The notes beneath the pieces are model-generated. The model was given only the letters and a program-made list of their open reading frames with translations, made no database searches and was not told the DNA's origin. Below are positions 1-9,000 of a DNA stretch of 15,000 bases, piece by piece (position 1 is the first letter of the stretch; each line of letters starts with the position of its first letter). The stretch comes from Glandiceps talaboti (Eukaryota > Hemichordata > Enteropneusta > Spengelidae), in assembly GCF_964340395.1 (NCBI RefSeq), contig NC_135567.1:17560306-17575305 (forward strand), read 5' to 3'. The translations under genes were made by a program, and so were the position numbers.

Positions 1-112
1 AAACCCAAACGAAAAACTGGTTTATTGGCAATCGCGGTGACAACTCTGATCGTGTGTATCGTCATAACTCTGGCAGTACTGTTGTACTTTCTTCTTACTA
101 GAGAGAACGGAG
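1..112 (+). CDS. Upstream copy of the membrane-anchor exon (5' end cut by window edge)
   Basis: The first 112 bases match 2923-3034 of the gene's first coding exon with 6 mismatches. They translate in frame from base 1 as a basic stretch, the same hydrophobic segment, and a short exit loop ending in a single G (phase 1). The donor G|GTAAAAG is identical, and similarity continues about 25 bases into the intron before fading. Five of the six base changes alter the protein (Gln to Lys, Met to Leu, Ser to Arg, Lys to Gly), and the frame and donor stay intact. No TSP1, Ig or CILP exon lies between this copy and the second one. It is therefore either an alternative first exon that splices into 7091, or a dead or recent exon duplicate. 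It could also belong to a neighbouring gene read through from the left. Confidence 0.7.
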
Positions 113-206
113 GTAAAAGAAATTTCTTCTTTCGTATAGAATTTACAGGAGCTTAGCTTGCAAATGCTACTAAACTATGTATCAAGATCAGTGAGACTGA
201 TCACAT
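113..206 (+). other. Intron sequence after the upstream anchor exon
   Basis: The first 25 bases keep about 92 percent identity to the start of intron 1 at 3035-3059, then the similarity decays. This marks the right-hand limit of the duplicated block. Nothing else is recognised before the fold-back repeat. Confidence 0.5.
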
Positions 207-387
207 GGTTTCATGTTGAGATAGACACAATAAAGCTAACACACAAACATCACTTACATGGTGTCTCCTATGTATTTTGTTACATTTGTATTTGCTTTTG
301 TTATTATTAACAAAATACAAAGCAGACACTATGTACGTGATGTTTGTGTTATCTTTATTGTGTCTATCTCAACAACAACATAAAACC
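207..387. repeat. Fold-back (MITE-like) element with long imperfect inverted arms
   Basis: The left arm, about 207-282, is the imperfect reverse complement of the right arm, about 308-387, around a 25-base AT-rich loop. Outer ends read GGTTTCATG on the left and the complement of GGTTTTATG on the right. The inner stem pairs TGTATTTTGTTA (271-282) with TAACAAAATACA (308-319). A block with GAGATAGACACAATAAAG pairs near the outer part, and a small indel (about 6 bases) separates the outermost pairing. Size and structure fit a non-autonomous fold-back DNA element. No clear target-site duplication or coding capacity is seen, so the family is open. Confidence 0.65.
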
Positions 388-704
388 TAGTGGTGCTTTA
401 ATTTTATAACGAAAAAATATTGTGCTACGATGAACAAATTACCATGCCGCCGAATTAAACTTTAGCCACTCTGATAATTGAGATGAAAAATGGCAGCCAT
501 CAATAGACACTCTGTTATGCCAGTCTTTGTACCCAAACAGATTTTCAAATTTATTATATACAGGAAATTTTGTATTAGTTTATACAGGTGCCACCACATT
601 CACATTTTTTACGAAACATTGTGTTTGTTTCCCACTACTAAATTTCACGAAAGTGAGGTTTGTGCAGGCACTGCATTAATCAATACCTGTGTTTGAGAAC
701 AAAC
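388..704. other. No gene recognised
   Basis: AT-rich sequence. A 68-codon open frame at 490-696 has no recognisable domain, no Kozak support and no splice context. I see nothing else in this stretch. Confidence 0.5.
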
Positions 705-900
705 TCAGTGTCGTAGTGGTTAAAGCACATGACTAGCAGTTGGTAGGTCATGTGTACGAATCCAACCGAAGTCGGGTTTTTTCTGTGGTCGACACAAACT
801 CTGGGTGAGTGTTCTACCGACTCGTATGGTAGGTTGTATCACCCACCCATGTCTCACTGACAAAGCGAGTTAACTTTGAGGGACTCCTGGAGTAATTATA
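705..900 (+). mobile_element. tRNA-derived SINE (candidate)
   Basis: The head carries both internal RNA polymerase III promoter boxes in tRNA order. An A box, TGTCGTAGTGG, lies at 709-719 and a B box, TGTACGAATCC, at 753-763. The 33-base spacing is normal for tRNA genes. The A box matches TGGCNNAGTGG at 10 of 11 positions and the B box matches GGTTCRANYCC at 9 of 11. The segment does not fold into a complete tRNA, because no acceptor stem is found, and it continues into an unrelated GC-richer body. That is the usual SINE layout. The 3' boundary is a guess; the family is not recognised. Confidence 0.6.
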
Positions 901-1578
901 ATGACTCGACCAATCAGGGACGATTACTGACATGGAGCCCGCAAGTGGTATGCATTGCCAGGCCTTTGGGGGTGACTCCGGGATAGCCTGTGGAATGACT
1001 GGAAAAGTTATTGACAGTTCTACACGATATCGTAGCCCTATCCCACAGTCTCAAGCTTAAATAGATTTCTGTAGAATTGTTTAATTGTGTGTCTTCATAT
1101 CCTTGAAGAACATTTCCCAGGAAAAGGAAAAAAAATGAAAAACAAAATGCTTGCGTTTGGACATATTTGGCTGAGCTAATGGCCAGAACAGCCAAAGACG
1201 TAATGGACACACTCACAACATTATTGGGACTGACGACTTCATCTCCACCCCATTGCATTATTTCCAATATCTTACCACACTGTTCCCCTTTACTCCTGTG
1301 AGACCCATTCCTCGCCTCAAACCACAACTATTTGTAATTTGTCTGATTTTATAGTAGAGCTAGATGTGACAGCAGTGGGATGTGGATCTGGTGGCAGCGG
1401 TGGGATCATGCCGACTCCCAAAATATTGGAAAGTTAGATAATACAATTGTAAAACATGCCCCCCACAACAGATTTGTAAAAATGTGATCCCACTAATTCC
1501 TCCGTAATTACTGAAGTCTCCCAAAGTTTGAGTTAGACACAATGCTAACATATAACTGCCACATTAAACGTAACACCA
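901..1578. other. No gene recognised
   Basis: Moderately GC-richer sequence, possibly including the tail of the SINE or an unknown repeat. A 137-codon minus-strand frame (914-1327) and a 63-codon one (1360-1551) show no domain, and I cannot support either as a gene. A plus-strand reading does not continue the LINE that follows. Confidence 0.45.
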
Positions 1579-2275
1579 ATGCTACATAATGATACCAAAG
1601 AATACACATTGGTCTCATCACTGCACTCGTTACAACTGTATATCCAGAAAATGTGTGTGCGATGTATGACTTACTCTGGGTTCAGAGACTCGTCTTCTCC
1701 TTTATTTAAAAAGCTGGGTCTTCTTAATATTTATAAACTTCATAAACTTGGTATAGGAAATTTTATTTTTGATTTGTATAACAAGAACCTTCCTCATGAT
1801 TTAAGCGATTATTTCCAGGAGATCGATCATAGCCGAGACACAAGATTTAAACTTAGGCGAAATTTGGCAATTCCGAAAATACGCACAGCTGCCGGTCAAT
1901 TTTCCATCAGGTTTTCAGGCACAAAATTGTGGAACAGTTTGCCAACAGAAATGAAATGTCTCACATCAAAACATCTGTTCAGGAAAGCTTTTAAAGAGTA
2001 TCTACTTGACGAAATTTAAACTAGTGAATATAATACATATTCTTGCATTGTTAGCTCGTTTTTGAAATTTTCTCCCATTATATTTTTTCTTCTAGTTCTG
2101 TGTAGCCCTTATTGTTATTGATGCATATGAACTCTGAGGTGGAGCCAAACTTGATTAGCGAAAAGCTATTTTTTTGACTCCAAATTGCCAATCTGTTTAT
2201 TTATTTCCTGTCATTTTGTAATTGTAACTTACTTTAAAAAATTGGCAATAAAATGAATGAATGAATGAATGAATG
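1579..2275 (+). mobile_element. 5'-truncated non-LTR retrotransposon (LINE), C-terminal end and 3' tail
   Basis: The open frame 1579-2019 (146 residues, TAA stop) matches the region after the palm domain of invertebrate LINE polymerases. Family-typical motifs are SSPLFKKLGLLNIYKLHKLG, then FDLYNKNLPHDLSDYF, then GQFSIRFSGTKLWNSLP and a final FRKAFKEYLL. About 230 bases of 3' UTR follow, with a hairpin-forming TTAGCGAAAAGCTA, an AATAAA at 2247-2252 and a terminal (AATG)6 at 2252-2275. A short microsatellite tail is typical of CR1/RTE-like elements. The catalytic palm is missing, so this is a 5'-truncated, immobile copy. Its frame is unbroken, which suggests a fairly young insertion. The exact clade is not determined, and the ATG at 1579 need not be a real start. 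Confidence 0.85.
2252..2275 (+). repeat. (AATG)6 microsatellite, LINE 3' tail
   Basis: Six copies of AATG directly follow the AATAAA of the LINE 3' end. They are read as part of that element, not as an independent repeat. Confidence 0.85.
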
Positions 2276-2462
2276 AAAAGGAAAAAATCAGCACCCAATA
2301 GAAAAAAAAGCTGTCTGTTTGTATGTTTATTTGATGGGTGAGATGTTATGTCATGTTCTATGTACAGAAATATTCAGTGGTATTTGGCAGTTCACATCAG
2401 TTCTACTCTTCTCCGTCTCGTCCTTCAGGTTTCATTTACCTATTAAATGGACAGTTTTTACA
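2276..2462. other. Upstream region, nothing recognised
   Basis: Purine-rich start, then mixed AT-rich sequence without a domain-bearing frame. It lies about 400-600 bases before the main start codon, so regulatory sequence is possible, but none is recognised. Confidence 0.4.
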
Positions 2463-2523
2463 CAATGAAACTGTCTTCAAACTCGTTAATCATCAATGAA
2501 ACTGTCTGCTATTTGTTAATCGT
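2463..2523. repeat. 31-base tandem repeat, two copies
   Basis: CAATGAAACTGTCT begins both units (2463 and 2494), and both end in GTTAAT plus C and a few bases. Spacing is 31 bases. The 3' half of the unit is diverged, and a shorter CAATGACATTCT follows at about 2526. It lies about 350 bases before the start codon. Confidence 0.7.
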
Positions 2524-2537
2524 TTCAATGACATTCT

Positions 2538-2548
2538 CCGCCATCTTG
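2538..2548 (-). promoter_or_regulatory. YY1-type motif upstream of exon 1
   Basis: CCGCCATCTTG is the reverse complement of the well-known YY1 core AAGATGGCGG, found in many animal promoters. It lies about 320 bases before the start codon of the anchor exon. The motif match is direct; use as a promoter element is inference. Confidence 0.3.
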
Positions 2549-2778
2549 TTTTTCTCACTTGTATGTTCAGTATATCGATTTGAAATTTAAGGTGTCTCCT
2601 GCCAAAACGTGGAAAACGTGTAGCAAAAGTATAATGTTTACTTCTGTGAGCCACAAACTAGTAAACCAGAAAAGACCTTGAAAAATAAAACAGGCAGTTC
2701 TCAAGTGTTGACATTACGTGTCTTATAACGAATTTCCAATAAATAAGAATCTCGCCAGGTTTATTTGTAGACAATAGG

Positions 2779-2786
2779 TTTAAAAG
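2779..2786 (+). promoter_or_regulatory. Possible TATA-like element
   Basis: TTTAAAAG stands 80 bases before the ATG at 2866. A start site about 30 bases downstream (near TTCATTG, about 2808) would give a 5' UTR of about 55 bases. That leader would contain a tiny upstream frame, ATG CGT TGA at 2841. A splice acceptor at 2823 (ACAG) is an alternative reading in which this is not the first exon. Confidence 0.25.
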
Positions 2787-2865
2787 CCTTCACTTCAGAA
2801 AACGAATTCATTGCGCAAAACAGATCTGGTTCTTGAACATATGCGTTGAAACTCGATCTCGTCAA

Positions 2866-3034
2866 ATGGAGGTTTCACCTGATTATGTTGATGTACATGA
2901 TATTAAACCAAAGGGAAAACACAAACCCAAACGTCAAACTGGTTTATTGGCAATCGCGGTGACAACTCTGATCGTGTGTATCGTCATAACTCTGGCAGTA
3001 ATGTTGTACTTTCTTCTTACTAGCGAGAACAAAG
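2866..3034 (+). CDS. CILP: CILP-like exon 1: cytoplasmic tail and membrane anchor
   Basis: Residues 1-56 plus the first base of codon 57. The tail has an acidic/aromatic start, then a basic cluster at 14-23 (KPKGKHKPKR). A hydrophobic segment at 27-51 follows (GLLAIAVTT through LYFLL), then TSENK. Positive charge before a single long hydrophobic segment and the lack of a signal-peptidase-like site predict a type II membrane protein with its C-terminus outside. ATG 2866 is the first in-frame ATG after a stop at 2740; its context is fair (C at -3, G at +4). The donor AAAG|GTAAAAG is at 3034/3035. The exon ends in phase 1, matching exon 2. Assignment to this gene rests on phase, order, and the lack of any other gene nearby. 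Confidence 0.72.
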
Positions 3035-6000
3035 GTAAAAGAAGTTTCTTCTTTTGTATGAAAATTTTGGAGTACAAATACTGCCATAGCAGAGCATATA
3101 ACTAGTGATGGCTGTTTTGACCACAGCTTGTCGAATGTGTTACTACCAAATTAGACTGGCTATAGATTTACAATTAGGCGGCGCGGTTTTGTTTATGTCT
3201 TAGCACAAGATTTTTTTGTTACAATTTAAAATAAAGCAGTGTGCAGAAATTGATAACGTGCAAGCGTATACAAATTGATACATTTTATCCCACTGTGAAC
3301 ACAAGTCATCATCACTGTCGGATAAAACAAGGAAGATTCAAACACAAAACTGTTTATTTGTTTTCACAGTGAGAACAAATGTAATATTTCAAGTGCCTGT
3401 GCGACTGCAGTGCCTAAATTTTGATTGTGTATATATAAGACGTTGTGTAAGATGTAAAAAAAAAAACATGGTGTCGAAATCGAATCTCTAGAGTCTTTCT
3501 GTGTTGGCAGTATATTGCATGACAGCTTCAACTGAATTTCTATAGTTCTCCGTTTTTACTTAATTTTACGAATGGTTTTACTCAAAGTTCACATACGACT
3601 TTTTGAACCGGAAAACGACATATTTGCTATTGGGTTAGCTGGCTATCTCAACTAATCCTACCAGTATTGTACACAAGACATACAGCATAGAATCTAGTCT
3701 CACTAGAAAATCGATTGTCTAGTGAGACTAGATTCTATGCTGTATGTCAACCATGGCAGTAAAATTCATTCCATATTTCAAATACCATGTGACTTGGGGG
3801 CGAAATCAATAGTTCAATGTAGGAAAAAAACTAAATTATTTTAGTTAGACTGATTGGATGTAAGTAAAAATGAAGTCATCTGTAATAATTTACGACAGCC
3901 AATTTTGACTTACCGCACACTAAGATCATATGCTCTCATTAATCTTTTCTGTGACAGAACAATGAGATTAGTTTTACACTCAACTAATCACAATATATCA
4001 ATGCCCAGTTTTCTCATCATTCACCTGATAAGAGCCAGGGTTAAATCTACAAGTATTTGTCTAGACAAGAGGGCGAAATTGCCGAAATAGTAAATCTTCA
4101 AATATTGGTCCATGATATGACACATTTATATTTACCCCCCCCCCCCCCTGTACAAAAGTAGTCTAGATACCATCCGTGGCTTCGAGTCTCGCGGTATAGA
4201 AATGATAAAAGTGCTGACGTTAACAATTGTGCCTGTTACATACTGTCATCCATCAGAAATATGTCATTATACTTTGATAAATTACATGGTGTGCTTAGGT
4301 GTTAGGCTCCGGGAGTAACATTGACTGAACTTAAGCCTTGACTCTTAAAACAGTTGAATTTAAACCCAATCCCAGAAATACGATATTGTGGATCATAACA
4401 CATGTACATGGCGTGTGTTATAATGGGAGCTAAATAAATCGTGGTACTGCAAGTAAAACAATTTTTTGCGATTTCGCATATATTCCAGCTTTTCTGGCAA
4501 TCAGCAACAGAATTCTCTCCCTAATCATACACCTGTCAAAGTGCTCAGTAAGCAATTCAGTAGTCACTATTTCATAAACAATATAACAAAAATACGCTCC
4601 AACTCTTGATACTATTGATAATACCTCGTCAACTCTCAATGATCTGGAGTTTCGAGTTTCAAGTGTGCCTCAAGACTCTTATTCTGTCTTTGGAAAGCTA
4701 ATCCAACATCTCCATCTCAATTTCCAACAATATGCAGATGACAACCAGGTCTATCAATATCTAATCAGACACGTCTATTACAGTAACTAAGATGGAAACT
4801 ACTGCACATGATATAAAGCATGGATGACCCAAAATAAACTACAGCTTACTGATGACTGAAGTCCTTATCAGCTCTCAGTTCAACAGGCTTCCTCGTCCCA
4901 TCAACCACATCGACATTGGATCGTGCTCTGTGCAATTAGTGGATTCAGCACGTAACATTGGTGTAACATTTGATGACTGTTATAATCTCAAGAAGCACAT
5001 CTATTTGATCAGTTCTTTTTCACCTACGAACAATAGGTCGCCTAAGCCAGTATTTTACAAAGGAAGTTTGTCAGAAACTGTTCAATGCATTTATATATAA
5101 TCGAAACTTGACTATTGCAATCCCCTTCTGTATGGGCTGCCAGCTAAAGACATTGTCCCTCTTCGACATGCCCAAAATGTAGCATTTAGGACTGTGTTTA
5201 TAGTCTAGACGCTATCCATGGCTTTGAATATCATGATGTTGCCATCTAACAACATGCAGTTTCAAAAAGGTTCCATTTGTAGCAAGTCATGACAGCTTTA
5301 AAATCCATATTTGAAATAACAGAGGTATTATATTTATTTTCTTTTATGGTCGTTTTTCGGATTTCGTTAAAACGACACATTCAAGCATTTAAATAATGGC
5401 CTATTGTAAATTTAAAAAAAAAAGACCTTTCAAGAACGTCAGTCCTCCGGCAACATTGTAATAAGAAAATACTCAGGATCTGTAATTTCATTGTTGAGAG
5501 TACAGTCGTTTATTGGTGTCAATGATGACTATATTAGCTACCTCACCGTGGTGATGAATTTATGTTCTTGGTCAGACAGAAAATTACACTTGGCTAGCCT
5601 GCTTACACAGGGGACAGGAGCAATACACTCTTTGGTCTCTCTGTTTTACTCGCAGAACAGGTTTTGAAATTGTCCTTGTGAGAAGTAATATTGGATACAA
5701 CAGTGTGGATAATGTGGATCTCATCCATGGGAGACGTTAAAGCTTGTGAAAGTTTGGGCTTATCAAGCTAGAGTTCGGGTTCTTAGCTCACTGCTATATT
5801 ATTTTTTTGACAAGCCTGGGAGGCCTTTATGTATGAACTATAACAAAGTAAGGACTACAAAATATTCTAAAGTTTGAGACAGTTCTTCATCGTCTGCTAT
5901 AGTTTCCCGACAGTGTGTTATACTGTTGTCTCTACATAGTAGGTTGTCTTACAAAAGGCGGGATCGCCTTGGACTTTACTGAATCAACTTGTGTACCAAG

Positions 6001-9000
6001 GATCACTTGGACTTTAGGGAATTAGCTCAGACTACACACATATTCATGTTTAAGTTGGAACTATTTTAGAAGTAGCCACGGAGCAGATGGAAACTCCTAG
6101 TCTAGGCCTAGCTGCTCCTTCAGCTTGCTCCCTTCTTAGGTTATAGGCCAAGTTGTTGCCTTCGGCTCTCTTGCTTCTAAAGTGAAGTTCATACTTTAAT
6201 TTCAACATTAAATTCTTATAAACATAAATTATACTGTAACAATACTCAAATGATTGGATGATAAAATAAGCAGCACCATAAATGAATGAACCGAAGTGTT
6301 GTTGTTGTCTTAATTCAATGCAAATGATACTGGCAAAATTTGAAATATAGCCAAACAATGTCATAGCGCCATTACTCTTCCAGCTGCCTGTAATCAGTCA
6401 TTATTTGACACTGTTGATCTGATAATAACTTAATGTTGTTACCTCAGAAGAATGCTATTCGCGATATGCAAGCATTTGTTCAAAGTATTATTTCATGACA
6501 GCTGAGAGTTTACTGTGACAGCTGAGAGTTTACAGTCCCATCAAAACTTTGCGAATATTAGATAGTTGTATTCTGTCATTGGTAACAGCTAGCAGTAAGA
6601 CGTTGGTAAAGATCTTCTGGACTCTCACCAGGTCACTCACCAGGTTCAAGGTGATGTGGCATAATCAATGAAGTGAGCACACCAGTGCCCTGAAAACCAG
6701 GGCATCGGCCATCTGCTAGGCAGTCAGTCTTTGTTGGCAGTGACGTCTTCGCCATCATCTTTAAAACCTCTGAGTGGGGTAGCGTTATTTTACTTTGTCC
6801 ACTGTACGCACTCAGTGACAAATGGTGCACATGTAGCATTAAGTGAAAGGGTATATCTCAGGTTTTGACGTTAATTTTCAAAGGAATTAATAGTTTCTGA
6901 CTGACTGACTGACTGACTTACTTACTTACTTCTGACTTAGGTGCATGTTCAAAGATGTCCATGCTGTACTCTGGTAGCGAATCAATAGCAACGTCTGTGG
7001 TATCCAGTTAGTATGTATACTGTACAAAATAGCATAAATTTATCAAATTTACTTTTAACGCTATGGGTTGCTATGTATTTACCATTACAGATCCTGATGC
7101 CAACCCCGATATCGATACCAATACCAATAATACCAATAATACCAGTCCAGCTCTGTACATTCTCGAAAATCCACCCCCATCATATATCTCAGGTTAGTAC
7201 ACCATTTATGTCAAAACAGTCCTGAATAGGAAGTATTGGACTAAGGCCTAAATAATTGTTTGGTTCCGGTTACTCGACCCCACCTAGCTTTTCACGCTGA
7301 CCCTAAACATTTTTTATGTTTTCGAGAAAAATATAATAAAAGTGCGAAAATTGTGAAGTCTCGCAGGACATAGTGGATGCGGAAATTGACATACATATTT
7401 GAGCATGTGATTATCATTACCACGCTAACAATACTGACCACATGGCATATTATACCTCTTTTTGCAATTTCAGGACTTACAAGTTGGTACACATGGGGTG
7501 AATGGTCATCCTGTGACGTCACATGTGGAGGTGGTATTCGAACTCGTAACAGGACATGTTATTCAGCTGTGCAGAACAGAGAGTGTTATGGTGACACAAC
7601 ACAGACCAAGACCTGTGGAGAATGGAATTGTCCAGGTGATATATATTCTGTTTTAAGGTAGAAAGGGTCTTGGGGCCTCTCGCGTGTACTTTTAATCTAA
7701 ATACATACGAATACATACAATAGTGCTCCTACTGGCAGGTGATATACATTTCTGTGTTAAACTTCTAAGTGCTTTTTGTCCATCCATGCAAGTTATTGCG
7801 AAAAACGTTCAATCTACTGTTTGTCTTACTCTACTCATGCAAGTAAAAGCACATGTTCTACCAAAGTCAACCGCACAAGGAAAACCGTCGTATATAGGAA
7901 CTGGCAAGTATCTCTAGCCCGGGGGGGGGGGGGGATGTGAAGAAACCATAACATATTTTTGACTTAAATCTTTAGGCTGAACATATCCTTTCAGGCAATA
8001 GATGTAAAATATTGCAGCTTAGTACAGCTAACTCTAATTAAGAAGACACTCGCTGAGTGTTGTGTCTTTTTATTTGCTACATATTACAAGTCCTTACAGT
8101 ATTCTCTTTGGGGAAGAATGTGTAATCACCACTTTAATAAAGATGTCTGAACTCAAACGTGGCATTACGATATAACTTAGTTCATGGAGATTTACCTCCA
8201 TGCTCATTCTGATGAATATGGTCGATGATGAGGGCTAGGGAGGAGCTAGCAAATCCTTTTAATGCAATCAATTGTTCTAACAACGCTACGAAGACAATTA
8301 TAATGTCGTAACATGTTTTTAAAGTGAACATATAAATACAAAAGCACGCAATATTGAAAAATCGTACAACTATATAAAATGAACATATCAAATATGTACA
8401 AGTGTAAGAAAATGAAAAGTTAGACAAAATAAATTGAAATGCATTAAGTGATTTTAGGCGTACTTGGTTTGCTATACTGTACGGCTTGCCATAAGTATTG
8501 CTTTGAGATTCCTTGTTGCGTCTTACTCAAAGTAGCTTACAGAATAATTTCAGTGAATTCTTCTGATATGGCCGAATTAATTATCTAAGTTTTCATAGAT
8601 TAAAGCTTGCAGGGGTTTTTTTATTGATTAGTTCATACACTAACATTGTGGGAAAACAAGAAATTTAGAAAATCCTGTAAATTTGCTTCCATTTATCTGA
8701 TCGAAAATATTAGCTAATTTCGTCTTACTACTGTTTAGGGAAAAAAATATGATTTACTTCCATTTATCTGATCGAAAATATTAGCTAATTTCGTCTTACT
8801 ACCGTTTAGGGAAAAAATATGATCTTACATTACCTTGAGGTACAAATTAGCACTTACAGTTCACCATGACATGTGTCATTTGTATGCTATCTCACTCTAT
8901 TCGTTATTTACAGTGACAATTATGAAATTGTAACCTGTCTCTTGTTTTCTATGATGTCAGATTGCTCCATGACGTGTCTAGTTGGTGAGTTAGATGAAGT

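Noticed and set aside
490-696. 68-codon plus-strand frame starting MAAINRHSVM
   Set aside because: No domain, no splice context and composition typical of AT-rich noncoding DNA.
705-790. A functional tRNA gene
   Set aside because: A and B boxes are present but acceptor and T stems do not form, and sequence continues as a longer element. A SINE is the better explanation.
914-1327. 137-codon minus-strand frame
   Set aside because: Long for chance, but no recognisable motif, low-complexity Phe run in the middle, and no matching promoter or exon borders. I cannot support a gene.
1121-2287. GAAAAGGAAAAAA on both sides of the LINE as a target-site duplication
   Set aside because: The match is low complexity, and 1134-1578 does not read as LINE protein in any plus frame, so the element does not reach the left copy.
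7462-7656. Alternative plus-strand frame across the TSP1 exon
   Set aside because: Shadow of the real TSP1 frame; it has no domain.
7723-7917. 64-codon frame after TSP1, preceded by CTGGCAG
   Set aside because: The acceptor-like AG is present, but the frame has no cysteine or domain pattern and no phase-compatible donor, and exon 4 follows TSP1 directly as in the family.
8686-8827. Repeat spacing suggestive of a CRISPR array
   Set aside because: Only two contiguous copies without spacers, in an animal intron. It is a plain tandem duplication.
8961-8984. A 24-base microexon ending at GTTG|GTGAGT
   Set aside because: The phase would fit, but the sequence beyond continues a cysteine pattern shared with vertebrate CILP, so the longer exon is preferred.
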